Origin: Candidatus Pantoea formicae
Lineage (GTDB): Bacteria; Pseudomonadota; Gammaproteobacteria; Enterobacterales; Enterobacteriaceae
Length of the DNA stretch: 64,000 nt
Direction of reading: 5' to 3'
NCBI RefSeq assembly: GCF_011752625.1
Contig: NZ_VWXD01000011.1
Location: 1 to 64,000, forward strand
Below are positions 43,364 through 52,488 of the stretch, piece after piece. The notes below the pieces were generated by a model. It was not told the DNA's origin. It searched no databases and saw nothing but the letters and a program-made list of their open reading frames with translations. Position 1 is the first letter of the stretch. The number at the start of each line of letters is the position of its first letter. The translations under genes were made by a program, and so were the position numbers.

Positions 43364-44154
43364 AACAGTATCTGGATTTAATGCAGCATGTGCTGAATGA
43401 GGGTGCAGAGAAAGCCGACCGTACCGGCACTGGCACGCTGTCCATTTTCGGCCACCAGATGCGTTTCAATTTGCAAGATGGTTTTCCGTTAGTGACCACC
43501 AAAAAGGTGCACCTGCGCTCGATTATTCATGAGCTGCTGTGGTTCCTTAAAGGCGAAACCAACATTGGTTATCTGAAAGATAACAAGGTGACCATTTGGG
43601 ACGAGTGGGCTGATGAGAACGGCGATTTGGGCCCGGTTTATGGCAAGCAGTGGCGTAGCTGGGGCAGTGCGTCAGGCGCAGAAATTGATCAGATCAGTAA
43701 AGTGATTGAGCAGCTGAAACGCGATCCCGATTCACGCCGCATTATTGTATCGGCGTGGAATGTGGGTGAGTTGGATCAGATGGCGCTGGCCCCATGCCAT
43801 GCCTTCTTCCAGTTCTATGTGGCCAATGGCAAGCTCTCTTGTCAGCTGTATCAGCGCTCATGCGATATCTTCCTTGGCCTGCCGTTCAATATCGCCAGCT
43901 ATGCGCTGCTGGTGCATATGGTGGCGCAGCAGTGCGATCTGGATGTCGGTGATTTTGTCTGGACCGGTGGCGACACTCATCTGTACAGCAATCACCTTGA
44001 GCAAGCGCAGTTGCAGCTCACGCGTGAGCCACGTCCGTTGCCGAAGCTGGTGATCAAACGCAAACCGGCCTCAATCTTCGACTACAACTTCGAAGATTTT
44101 GAGATTGAAGGTTACGATCCGCATCCGGCCATCAAAGCGCCAGTCGCGATATAA
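43360..44154 (+). CDS. thyA: ThyA, thymidylate synthase
   Basis: A 264-residue enzyme that makes dTMP from dUMP and methylenetetrahydrofolate. The nucleophile is C146 in LAPCHAFFQF, with RSCDIFLGLPFN and the C-terminal IKAPVAI also intact. Length equals E. coli ThyA. It is coupled to lgt by an ATGA overlap and followed by a strong terminator at 44174. Confidence 0.96.
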   Translation: MKQYLDLMQHVLNEGAEKADRTGTGTLSIFGHQMRFNLQDGFPLVTTKKVHLRSIIHELLWFLKGETNIGYLKDNKVTIWDEWADENGDLGPVYGKQWRSWGSASGAEIDQISKVIEQLKRDPDSRRIIVSAWNVGELDQMALAPCHAFFQFYVANGKLSCQLYQRSCDIFLGLPFNIASYALLVHMVAQQCDLDVGDFVWTGGDTHLYSNHLEQAQLQLTREPRPLPKLVIKRKPASIFDYNFEDFEIEGYDPHPAIKAPVAI

Positions 44155-44173
44155 TCGTACCCGCTTTATCCCG

Positions 44174-44201
44174 AAGCCCTGCCACTGTGCAGGGCTTTTT
44201 T
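44174..44201 (+). terminator. rho-independent terminator of lgt-thyA
   Basis: AAGCCCTG/CAGGGCTT stem with an 8-base loop and a run of Ts, 19 bases after the thyA stop. Confidence 0.85.
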
Positions 44202-44321
44202 ATGTGCCGCCTCGCAAAAAACGGTATCGACCTGTACGCCGTAAAATAATTCTTCGCGACTTCTTCCATCCTGCCGCTGGCCTGCTTGTTACCTGTGAAA
44301 TTGAAGCGCACAGTGCCTGCC

Positions 44322-44792
44322 ATGAAAAAACACCCTAACGCCGGTTTCACCTTGCCAGAACTGCTTTGTGTGATGGTCATCGCCGGCATACTCAGCCTTG
44401 GTGCGTTACAGAGTTGGCAACGCTGGCAGCAACATCAACAGTTGCGTGACAGCGTGCAGCAATTGCAGGGATTTCTGCTGCGGTTGCGCGCTCACGCAAA
44501 CTGGCATAACAGCGACCTCAACCTGTGGTTCATACCCGGCGGCAGCGGTTGCCTGGGCGTGGGCAGCAAGCCGCCGGAGGGATGCTTACTCTCCTCACGC
44601 TGGTGGTTCAAGCCGCCCCATAACGGTGTGCGGCTCACGGGCCTAATCGGTGAGCCGGGTTTTTATGGGCGACGCGATGTTGCGCGACCGGGCAGCGTGA
44701 ACATGGAAAGTGATGCTGGCCAATGGCGGCTGATCATCTCTGCGCGCGCCCGCATTCGTGCCTGCCCGTTGGGGGAAAAGGGATGCGAGTAA
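44322..44792 (+). CDS. ppdA: PpdA-like minor pseudopilin (GspH/FimT type)
   Basis: A 156-residue protein with a type IV prepilin leader: MKKHPNAG, then FTLPELLCVMVIAGILSLGAL, where the Glu at +5 of the mature part is present. It is the first of four co-directional genes matching E. coli ppdA-ppdB-ygdB-ppdC, which encode minor pseudopilins thought to prime pilus or secretion filament assembly. No major pilin or assembly ATPase is nearby. The ATG at 44322 is chosen for the leader. It overlaps ppdB by 10 bases. Confidence 0.85.
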   Translation: MKKHPNAGFTLPELLCVMVIAGILSLGALQSWQRWQQHQQLRDSVQQLQGFLLRLRAHANWHNSDLNLWFIPGGSGCLGVGSKPPEGCLLSSRWWFKPPHNGVRLTGLIGEPGFYGRRDVARPGSVNMESDAGQWRLIISARARIRACPLGEKGCE

Positions 44793-45322
44793 CCGAGAGC
44801 GGTTTCAGCCTGCTGGAGATGCTGATTGCCATGGCGGTGGGCGCGGTATTAATGGTCAGCGTTGGCCGCTTTTTACCGCTACTGCTGGCGCAAAACCTGC
44901 AACTACAGCAGCGGGTGCAATTGCAGCAGGAGCTGCTGCAACTCTCCCATACGTTGAAAAAAGCCTTGCAGCGTGCGGGTTATTGTCGTGGTGAGTGCAG
45001 TGGCCCCGCGCTCACTCTTGCCGCAAGGGGCAGCTGTGTCTTACTGCGTTGGGATGAGAACAGTAATGGGCGCTGGGAAGGTGTGGCGAGCAGCGACAGC
45101 GATTATTACGGCTATCGATTGCGTAATGGGCAAATAGAGATGCAACGCGGCGTAGATAACTGCAGTGGTAGCGGTTGGGAACGCATGACAGACCCCGCGT
45201 TCTTATCTATTGATACCTTCCGGCTGGAGCGGCAGGGCCAGCGCCTGATGTTGCATCTTGCTGGCAGGGCGGGTAAACAGCGCGTTCAGCAGGAGACATG
45301 GATAGAGGGATGGAATCTGTGA
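44783..45322 (+). CDS. ppdB: PpdB-like minor pseudopilin (PilW type)
   Basis: A 179-residue protein with prepilin leader MRVTESG, then FSLLEMLIAMAVGAVLMVSVG, with Glu +5 present. A Cys-containing globular part follows (AGYCRGECSG; VDNCSGSGWERM). The ATG at 44783 lies behind GGGGGAAAAGGG and overlaps ppdA by 10 bases. Longer in-frame sequence upstream to 44723 would bury the leader. The stop overlaps the GTG start of ygdB (GTGA). Confidence 0.85.
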   Translation: MRVTESGFSLLEMLIAMAVGAVLMVSVGRFLPLLLAQNLQLQQRVQLQQELLQLSHTLKKALQRAGYCRGECSGPALTLAARGSCVLLRWDENSNGRWEGVASSDSDYYGYRLRNGQIEMQRGVDNCSGSGWERMTDPAFLSIDTFRLERQGQRLMLHLAGRAGKQRVQQETWIEGWNL

Positions 45323-45732
45323 ACCAGCGCGGTAATAGCACATTGGGTATGGTCCTCATGCTGTTACTGCTGGGGAGCCTGACACTGCATGCTTCACGCA
45401 CTCAACTTGCACAAGGCATGGTACTGGTGGCTGATGAACAGCAGCATCACAAAGATTTTTGGCAGGCACAGGCTGCGCTGCAGTGGGGATTAACACAGAG
45501 CTGGCCAGCGGTGGTGGGGTGGCAGTGCCAGACATGGTCATCTCAGCAGTGGCGCAGTTGTTTATTACGCATGGAGGAGGGGAATGCCGTGTTATCAGGA
45601 CAAGGAGAAGGCCGTGATCTTCGGCTCTGGCAATGGGTTTCGCCACAAGGTCAGACGGTGCAGCCGCAGCAACACGGGTGGCTCGACTACTGCCCGCTGG
45701 CTAAAACAGAAAACTGCCAGCCGCAGACTTAA
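45319..45732 (+). CDS. ygdB: YgdB-like pilus-assembly accessory protein (PilX type)
   Basis: A 137-residue protein, MNQRGNSTLGMVLMLLLLGSLTLHASR, with one N-terminal membrane helix but no proper prepilin E+5. The C-terminal WLDYCPLAKTENCQP resembles E. coli YgdB (WSDFCPLKERALCQLP). I choose GTG 45319 because it overlaps the ppdB stop as GTGA and aligns with the E. coli start. ATGs at 45298 and 45310 are alternatives. It overlaps the ppdC frame by more than 100 bases. Confidence 0.75.
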   Translation: MNQRGNSTLGMVLMLLLLGSLTLHASRTQLAQGMVLVADEQQHHKDFWQAQAALQWGLTQSWPAVVGWQCQTWSSQQWRSCLLRMEEGNAVLSGQGEGRDLRLWQWVSPQGQTVQPQQHGWLDYCPLAKTENCQPQT

Positions 45733-46021
45733 TCAGCAAGGCTTTAGTCTGGCGGAAACCTTAGTGGCGATGCTGTTGTTGGCGGTGACGATCAGCACCC
45801 TGTTGAACTATCACCGCGCCTTAGCGCTGGGATTTAACCAGCAGTGGCAGCAACGCCAGGCGTGGCAGGTTGCCGGTCAGGCTTTACTCGGAAGGGAGGT
45901 TGAAGGCTGGCAGATTCAACGACAGCAACACAGTATGACGCTGGGATGTGTGTTGGAACAGGTCACCGTTAACGGGCCTCAGCAACGCACGGCTAGCTTG
46001 GCACGGCTCAATTGTCACTAA
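45614..46021 (+). CDS. ppdC: PpdC-like minor pseudopilin (GspI/PilV type) with unclear start
   Basis: The conserved part, G then FSLAETLVAMLLLAVTISTLLNYHRA with Glu +5, begins at about 45742 and ends LGCVLEQV...ARLNCH, as in E. coli PpdC. No ATG, GTG or TTG lies in frame within 100 bases before it. The nearest starts are GTG 45614 (behind AAGGAG, six-base spacer; used here) and ATG 45584 (behind GGAGGAGGGG). Either would give a leader of more than 40 residues, rich in Arg and Lys and overlapping ygdB. A non-standard start closer in is also possible. Confidence 0.65.
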   Translation: MIFGSGNGFRHKVRRCSRSNTGGSTTARWLKQKTASRRLNQQGFSLAETLVAMLLLAVTISTLLNYHRALALGFNQQWQQRQAWQVAGQALLGREVEGWQIQRQQHSMTLGCVLEQVTVNGPQQRTASLARLNCH

Positions 46022-46102
46022 GGTGACCTTCGCGATAGGCATCCCCGGCGATACAGGGTAGAGTGACCTGGCTGCGCTGTTTTAGCTCTCACAAGGAGAC
46101 TT

Positions 46103-49100
46103 ATGTTCCGGGTTTACCACTCCAATCAGCTCGATCTGTTGAAAAATCTGGCAGGCATTCTGATTGAAAATCAACCGCTGGGCGATGCGTTCGCGGCCGA
46201 GCAGGTGCTGGTGCAAAGCCCCGGCATGGCACAATGGCTGCAAATGGAGCTGGCTAACAGCTTTGGCATTGCGGCGAACATTGATTTCCCACTGCCAGCC
46301 ACCTTTATCTGGAACATGTTTGTGAAGGTGCTGCCCGGCATTCCTGAAGAGAGTGCGTTTACCAAAGCCAGCATGAGCTGGAAGCTGATGCATCGCTTGC
46401 CCACCTTGCTGGAGCAGGACGCCTTCCAGCCGTTGCGCCACTATCTCAGCGATGATGATGACAAGCGTAAGCTCTATCAGCTTAGTGCGCGCGTTGCCGA
46501 TCTGTTTGACCAGTATCTGGTTTATCGCTCCGACTGGCTTAACAGTTGGGAGCGTGGGGAGCAGATCGAAGGCGTGGGTGATGCTCAGCAGTGGCAGGCG
46601 CCTTTGTGGCGCGATCTGGTTGAGTTTACGCAGCAGCTGGGCCAGCCGATGTGGCACCGAGCCAATCTTTACGCGCGATTTATCCAGGCGCTGGAACAGG
46701 CGCAGACGCCGCCACCGGGACTGCCGCAACGCGTGTTTATCTGTGGCATTTCTGCACTGCCGCCGGTCTATTTACAGGCGCTGGAGGCACTTGGCCGCCA
46801 CATCGACATTCATCTGTTGTTTACCAACCCCTGCCGACACTATTGGGGCGATATTCAGGATTATGCTTTCCTGGCGAAGCTACAGAGCCGCCAACGCCGC
46901 CGGGTGCAATCTGATGAGCTGCAGCCGCTGTTCCGCCAACCTGAAACCGCTGCTGCACTGTTTAACGATCTCGGCGAGCAGCAACTGACTAACCCGTTGT
47001 TGGCCTCATGGGGCAAGTTAGGGCGCGACAACCTGTTTTTACTCAGTCAGATGGAATCCGCAGCCAACGATATTGATGCCTTTGTTGAGATCCCGCAGGA
47101 CAACCTGCTGCACAGCTTGCAGGCCGATCTGCTCAATCTCGATGATAAGGCGATCATCGGTCTCAATGCCGATGAGTTGGGCAACAGCAGCAAGAAGCGC
47201 GTGCTCGATCCTCAAGATCGCTCCATCACGCTGCAGGTATGCCACAGCGCTCAGCGCGAAGTCGAGGTCTTGCAGGATCACTTGCTGGCGCTGATGGACG
47301 CCGATCCCGATCTTAAGCCACGCGACATCATTGTGATGGTGGCTGATATCGACAGCTACGCGCCCTTTATACAGGCCGCCTTTGCCAGCGCCCCCGCTGA
47401 GCGCTATCTCCCCTTCGCTATTTCGGATCGTCGAGCCAGTCAGGCACACCCGTCCATTCTGGCGGCGCTCAGCTTACTGTCGCTACCTGAAAGCCGTTTT
47501 GCCTCTGAAGCGGTGCTGGCATTGCTTGAAGTGCCCGCGCTGGCGCAGCGTTTTTCTGTGGATGAAAGTGGACTACGATTGCTGCGACGCTGGGTTATGG
47601 AGTCGGGCATTCGCTGGGGATTGGATGATGCCAGCGTCGAAGCGCTCTCGCTGCCGGTCACCGGTCAACACACCTGGCGCTTTGGTCTGCAACGCATGCT
47701 ATTGGGCTATGCAGTGGATAGCCGCAACGGTGACTGGCAGGGTATTTTACCTTATGACGAATCTAGCGGATTAATCGCCGAATTGGCCGGGCATCTGGCT
47801 GAATTACTCTCGCGTCTTGAAACATGGCGTATGCGTCTGGCGGAAGAGCGGACGTTACCTGAATGGCTCCCGCTGTGCCGTGAATTGATTGATAGCTTCT
47901 TTGCTGGCGATGCCGAAAGTGAAGCCGCGCTGTTGCTGGTGGAAACGCAGTGGAAGTTGATCATTGAGCAAGGCATGCAGGCAACGTATCAGCAACCTAT
48001 TCCTGTCACGCTATTACGTGATGAACTGCATTCGCGCCTTGACCAGCAGCGTATCAGCCAACGTTTTCTGGCTGGCCCCATCAACTTCTGTACGCTGATG
48101 CCGATGCGTTCCATCCCCTTCAAAGTGGTGTGCCTGCTGGGAATGAACGATGGTGTTTACCCGCGCACGCTGGCACCCCTTGGTTTCGACCTGATGCAGC
48201 AGCGGGCGCGAAAGGGCGATCGCAGCCGTCGGGATGATGACCGCTACCTGTTCCTCGAAGCACTGATTTCTGCGCAGCAGCAGCTCTACATCAGCTATAT
48301 CGGTCGTGCCATTCAGGACAACACCGAACGTTATCCCTCCGTGTTGGTCACGGAACTGGTCGACTATCTTGGACAGAGTTTCTGCCTGCCGGGCGATGAG
48401 TCGTGTGAACCGGATATCAGCGAGCAACGGGTGCGGGATCATCTGCAAATACTGCATAGCCGTATGCCCTTTGCTGCGGAAAATTTCCAGCCCGGTGCCT
48501 ATGGTCAAAGCTTTGCTGCGGAATGGCTACCTGCCGCCACGGGCAGCGGTGTGGCTCAGCCTGCTTTCGTGCAAAAGCTGGAACCCCAGCCGCTAGACAC
48601 ACTCTCTCTGGAGCAACTGCTGCGTTTCTGGCGCCATCCGATTCGTGCCTGGTTCCAGCAGCGCTTGGGCGTCGCCTTTTGGATGGAGGAGAGTGAACTG
48701 CCGGACAGCGAGCCTTTCGCGCCAGATAGTTTGGAGCGTTATCAGATCAATGCGCAGTTACTCAATACCTTGGTCAACGGTGACGATCCTGCTCTGCTTT
48801 ATGCTCGCCATCGTGCTGCAGGCAATCTGCCTTATGGCGCTTTTGGGGAACTTTTTTGGCAGAGTCAGACCGAAGAGATGCAGGAAGTGGCGGCTGAAGT
48901 CAGTGGGCAACGTCAGATCGCGGAAAGTTGGGAGGTCAATCTGGCCTTGGGCGATGTGCAGTTGACCGGCTGGCTGACACAGGTGCAATCTGATGGCCTG
49001 TTACGCTGGCGTCCGGGCGTGCTGAATATGAATGATGGCCTGCTGCTTTGGCTGGAACATCTGGTCTACTGTGCGCTGGGCGGCACAGGTGAAAGCCGCA

Positions 49101-49483
49101 TGTACGGACGTAAACAGAGCGACTGGCGTTTTAAGTCGGTTAGCCGGGAGCAGGCGCTGTCATGGCTAGAGGAATATGTTGAAGCCTACCGGTTAGGTAT
49201 GACGGAACCCTTGTGGCTGCTGAATAAATCGGGCGGTGCCTGGCTTGATGCCAGCTTCGATAGTAAATCACGTCAGCTGTTAGAAGACGAAGCAACACAG
49301 AAAAAGGCACTTAACAAACTGCTGCAAGCCTGGCAGGGTGGTTTCCAGGTGGAAGGTGAGGGGAGCGATCCTTATCTGCAACGTTTATGCCGGACGCTGG
49401 ATGACGATGCGGTGCAGCCCATTACTGCCGCTGCACGCCAATGGTATTTACCGGTGCGGCTCGCGCATCAAGATGATGAATAG
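46103..49483 (+). CDS. recC: RecC, exonuclease V gamma subunit
   Basis: A 1126-residue subunit (E. coli 1122) of RecBCD, which loads on double-strand ends, unwinds and degrades DNA until it reads Chi, then loads RecA. RecC holds the Chi-recognition tunnel in an inactive helicase-like fold. The start MFRVYHSNQLDLLKNL follows AAGGAGACTT. RecC contacts RecB and RecD, which are encoded after ptrA, the classical enterobacterial order. Confidence 0.95.
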   Translation: MFRVYHSNQLDLLKNLAGILIENQPLGDAFAAEQVLVQSPGMAQWLQMELANSFGIAANIDFPLPATFIWNMFVKVLPGIPEESAFTKASMSWKLMHRLPTLLEQDAFQPLRHYLSDDDDKRKLYQLSARVADLFDQYLVYRSDWLNSWERGEQIEGVGDAQQWQAPLWRDLVEFTQQLGQPMWHRANLYARFIQALEQAQTPPPGLPQRVFICGISALPPVYLQALEALGRHIDIHLLFTNPCRHYWGDIQDYAFLAKLQSRQRRRVQSDELQPLFRQPETAAALFNDLGEQQLTNPLLASWGKLGRDNLFLLSQMESAANDIDAFVEIPQDNLLHSLQADLLNLDDKAIIGLNADELGNSSKKRVLDPQDRSITLQVCHSAQREVEVLQDHLLALMDADPDLKPRDIIVMVADIDSYAPFIQAAFASAPAERYLPFAISDRRASQAHPSILAALSLLSLPESRFASEAVLALLEVPALAQRFSVDESGLRLLRRWVMESGIRWGLDDASVEALSLPVTGQHTWRFGLQRMLLGYAVDSRNGDWQGILPYDESSGLIAELAGHLAELLSRLETWRMRLAEERTLPEWLPLCRELIDSFFAGDAESEAALLLVETQWKLIIEQGMQATYQQPIPVTLLRDELHSRLDQQRISQRFLAGPINFCTLMPMRSIPFKVVCLLGMNDGVYPRTLAPLGFDLMQQRARKGDRSRRDDDRYLFLEALISAQQQLYISYIGRAIQDNTERYPSVLVTELVDYLGQSFCLPGDESCEPDISEQRVRDHLQILHSRMPFAAENFQPGAYGQSFAAEWLPAATGSGVAQPAFVQKLEPQPLDTLSLEQLLRFWRHPIRAWFQQRLGVAFWMEESELPDSEPFAPDSLERYQINAQLLNTLVNGDDPALLYARHRAAGNLPYGAFGELFWQSQTEEMQEVAAEVSGQRQIAESWEVNLALGDVQLTGWLTQVQSDGLLRWRPGVLNMNDGLLLWLEHLVYCALGGTGESRMYGRKQSDWRFKSVSREQALSWLEEYVEAYRLGMTEPLWLLNKSGGAWLDASFDSKSRQLLEDEATQKKALNKLLQAWQGGFQVEGEGSDPYLQRLCRTLDDDAVQPITAAARQWYLPVRLAHQDDE

Positions 49484-49590
49484 CAATCGGGTAACGACAG
49501 CCTTTGCTGTTGTTCTCAAACCATAAAAAAGTTTGTTTATTTCTCCGCTGGGCACACAGCCAGCGGTAAAGGGTAACGTAAGGGGTTTAA

Positions 49591-52488
49591 ATGCGGATTT
49601 ACGCACGCTGGATTGGAGCGCTGCTGCTGAGTATGCTGGCGCTGAGTGCCTTTGCCGATACCGATCGCGGCTGGCAGCCCATCAATGAAACCATTCGTAA
49701 AAGCGATCACGATCCACGCAGCTACCAAGCTGTTACGCTCACCAACGGCATGACCGTGCTGCTGGTTTCTGATGCAGCAGCACCGAAATCACTGGCGGCG
49801 ATCACCTTGCCTATTGGTTCGCTTGACGATCCAAACCAGCAACTTGGCTTGGCACATTACACCGAACACATGGTACTGATGGGTTCGAAACTTTACCCCC
49901 AGCCGGATAATCTGGCCGAGTTTCTGAAAAAGCACGGTGGTAGCCACAACGCCAGTACCGCGTCCTATCGCACCGCCTTTTATCTGGAAGTAGAGAATGA
50001 TGCGCTGCAACCGGCGGTAGATCGCCTGGCAGATGCCATTGCAGAACCTTTGCTCGACCCGGTCAATGCCGACCGCGAACGCCATGCGGTGAATGCTGAA
50101 CTGACCATGGCACGTTCACGCGATGGTTTGCGTATGTCTCAGGTTGGCGCAGAAACCCTGAATCCGGCGCATCCAGGATCGCGTTACTCAGGGGGTAACC
50201 TCGAGACGTTGCGTGATAAACCTGACAGTAATTTGCATCAGGCACTGACCGAGTTTTATCGTAGCCACTATTCCGCCAACCTGATGAAAGCGGTGATTTA
50301 TAGCAACAAATCGCTGCCGGAAATGGCTGACATCGCAGCGAAAACCTTTGGTCGAGTCACCAATCATCAGGCTATTGTCCCGAAAATTGAAGTGCCGGTT
50401 GTCACTGATGCGCAGAAAGGCATCATCATTCATTACGTTCCCGCGCAGCCGCGTAAACAACTGAAAATTGAATTCCGCATTGCCAACAATAGCGATCAAT
50501 TTCGCAGCAAAACCGATACCTTGATCAGCTATATACTTGGCAACCGCAGTAAAAATACCCTGAACGATTGGCTGCAAAAGCAGGGGCTGGCCGATGGCGT
50601 CAATGCCGGGGCAGACCCCATGACCGAACGCAATACCGGTGTGTTTGCGATTTCAATCTCACTGACGGATAAAGGGCTGGCGCAGCGTGATGAAGTGGTT
50701 GCCGCCGTGTTCAGCTATCTGGATATGCTGCGTACTAAGGGCATCGATAAGGGATATTTCGACGAAGTCTCGCACGTGCTGGCGTTAGATTTCCGTTATC
50801 CTTCCATCACCCGTGATATGGATTACATCGAATGGCTGGTGGACACCATGCTGCGGGTACCGGTGGATCACACGCTGGATGCTCCCTATCTGGCTGATAA
50901 CTTCGACCCTGCAGCTATTAAGTCGCGTCTTGATGAGATGACGCCGCAAAATGCCCGCATCTGGTACATCAGCCCGAATGAGCCCCACAACAAAGAAGCC
51001 TATTTTGTTAACGCGCCTTATCAGGTCGATAAAATCACCCCTGATCAGCTCAGTGACTGGCAGCAGCGCGGTGCGCAGATCCAACTGTCGATGCCAACGC
51101 TCAATCCGTATATCCCGTCGGACTTTGCTCTAATCCCGACTGACGGCAAAACTTATTCTCATCCGGTGCCGCTCACCAACGGCGACAGCATGCGTATCTA
51201 TTGGATGCCGAGCCAGTACTACGCCAGTGAACCTAAAGCGGCGATCACTCTGGCATTACGCAATAAAGCCGCCATAAGTGATGCTCGGCAACAGGTCCTG
51301 TTTGGCCTGAATGACTATCTCTCCAGCGTGGCGCTGGATGAACTGAATTCACAGGCGTCGGTAGGGGGGATTAGCTTCTCGACGGGCGAAGATGACGGCA
51401 TTGTATTCAATGCCAGCGGCTTTACTCAACGTCTGCCCGAGTTGCTGCAAAAACTGGTTGAAGGCTATGCCAGCTTCCAGCCGGATGCACAGCAGTTAGA
51501 GCAAGCCAAATCATGGTATCTGGAGCGTCTGGAAGCCGCAGAGAAAGGCAAAGCCTTTGAACAAGCGATCCAGCCCATGCAGATGTTGTCGCAACTGCCT
51601 TACACCCAACGCGAAACGCGCCGTAAGCTGGTCAAAGATCTGACGCTAAAAGATGTCACTGACTATCGCGATGCATTGATTCGCCAGGCCACGCCGGAAA
51701 TGATGGTGGTGGGTAACCTGTCTGCCGATCGTGTGAAACAGTTGGGTGCCGATCTCCAGCAGCAGTTACACAGTGATGGCCATAGTTACTGGCACAGTGA
51801 CTACGTCGTGATTGATAAAGCCATGAAGGCCAACTTGCAAACGGCTGGCAGCAGCACCGATTCCGCGCTGGCTGCGCTCTACGTCCCACTCGGTTATGAC
51901 GAGTACCAAAGCATGGCCAATAGCACCATGCTAAGCCAGATTGTTCAGCCTTGGTTCTACAACCAGTTGCGTACCCAGGAACAGCTCGGTTATGCCGTAT
52001 TCTCGTACCAAATGCCGATTGGTCGTCAGTGGGGCATCGGCTTCTTGCTGCAAAGTAACAGTAAGCAGCCGGCCTACCTGATGCAACGCTTCGAGGCATT
52101 CTACCCGCAGGCCGAAAAACGGCTGCGTGACATGAAGCCGGAAGATTTTGCCCAGTACCAGCAAGCGTTGATCAACGATTTGAAACAGCGCCCACAAACG
52201 CTGGATGAAGAAGCAAACCGCTATAATCGTGACTTCAATCGTCAGAACTTTGCCTTTGATACCCGTGAGAAAGCGGTTGAGCAGATCCAAAAACTGACGC
52301 CGATAGGCTTAGCTGACTTCTTCCACAAGGCGGTGTTGGAACAGCAAGGTATGGCTATGATTTCACAGATTGGTGGCAGTCATGACGGCGCAACTAAAGA
52401 TGATTACGCGCCATTACCTGGCTTCACAATCTGGGATCAGGTTGAGAAACTGCAGCAATCGTTGCCTGTTAAGAGTGATGCGCAATGA
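49591..52488 (+). CDS. ptrA: protease III (pitrilysin)
   Basis: A 965-residue periplasmic zinc metalloprotease (E. coli 962). The signal peptide MRIYARWIGALLLSMLALSAFA is followed by the inverted zinc motif H89-YTE-H93 (HxxEH). It degrades small peptides such as insulin B chain. It lies between recC and recB, with the recB ATG overlapping its stop by 4 bases. The link to RecBCD is genomic only, as far as known. Confidence 0.95.
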   Translation: MRIYARWIGALLLSMLALSAFADTDRGWQPINETIRKSDHDPRSYQAVTLTNGMTVLLVSDAAAPKSLAAITLPIGSLDDPNQQLGLAHYTEHMVLMGSKLYPQPDNLAEFLKKHGGSHNASTASYRTAFYLEVENDALQPAVDRLADAIAEPLLDPVNADRERHAVNAELTMARSRDGLRMSQVGAETLNPAHPGSRYSGGNLETLRDKPDSNLHQALTEFYRSHYSANLMKAVIYSNKSLPEMADIAAKTFGRVTNHQAIVPKIEVPVVTDAQKGIIIHYVPAQPRKQLKIEFRIANNSDQFRSKTDTLISYILGNRSKNTLNDWLQKQGLADGVNAGADPMTERNTGVFAISISLTDKGLAQRDEVVAAVFSYLDMLRTKGIDKGYFDEVSHVLALDFRYPSITRDMDYIEWLVDTMLRVPVDHTLDAPYLADNFDPAAIKSRLDEMTPQNARIWYISPNEPHNKEAYFVNAPYQVDKITPDQLSDWQQRGAQIQLSMPTLNPYIPSDFALIPTDGKTYSHPVPLTNGDSMRIYWMPSQYYASEPKAAITLALRNKAAISDARQQVLFGLNDYLSSVALDELNSQASVGGISFSTGEDDGIVFNASGFTQRLPELLQKLVEGYASFQPDAQQLEQAKSWYLERLEAAEKGKAFEQAIQPMQMLSQLPYTQRETRRKLVKDLTLKDVTDYRDALIRQATPEMMVVGNLSADRVKQLGADLQQQLHSDGHSYWHSDYVVIDKAMKANLQTAGSSTDSALAALYVPLGYDEYQSMANSTMLSQIVQPWFYNQLRTQEQLGYAVFSYQMPIGRQWGIGFLLQSNSKQPAYLMQRFEAFYPQAEKRLRDMKPEDFAQYQQALINDLKQRPQTLDEEANRYNRDFNRQNFAFDTREKAVEQIQKLTPIGLADFFHKAVLEQQGMAMISQIGGSHDGATKDDYAPLPGFTIWDQVEKLQQSLPVKSDAQ

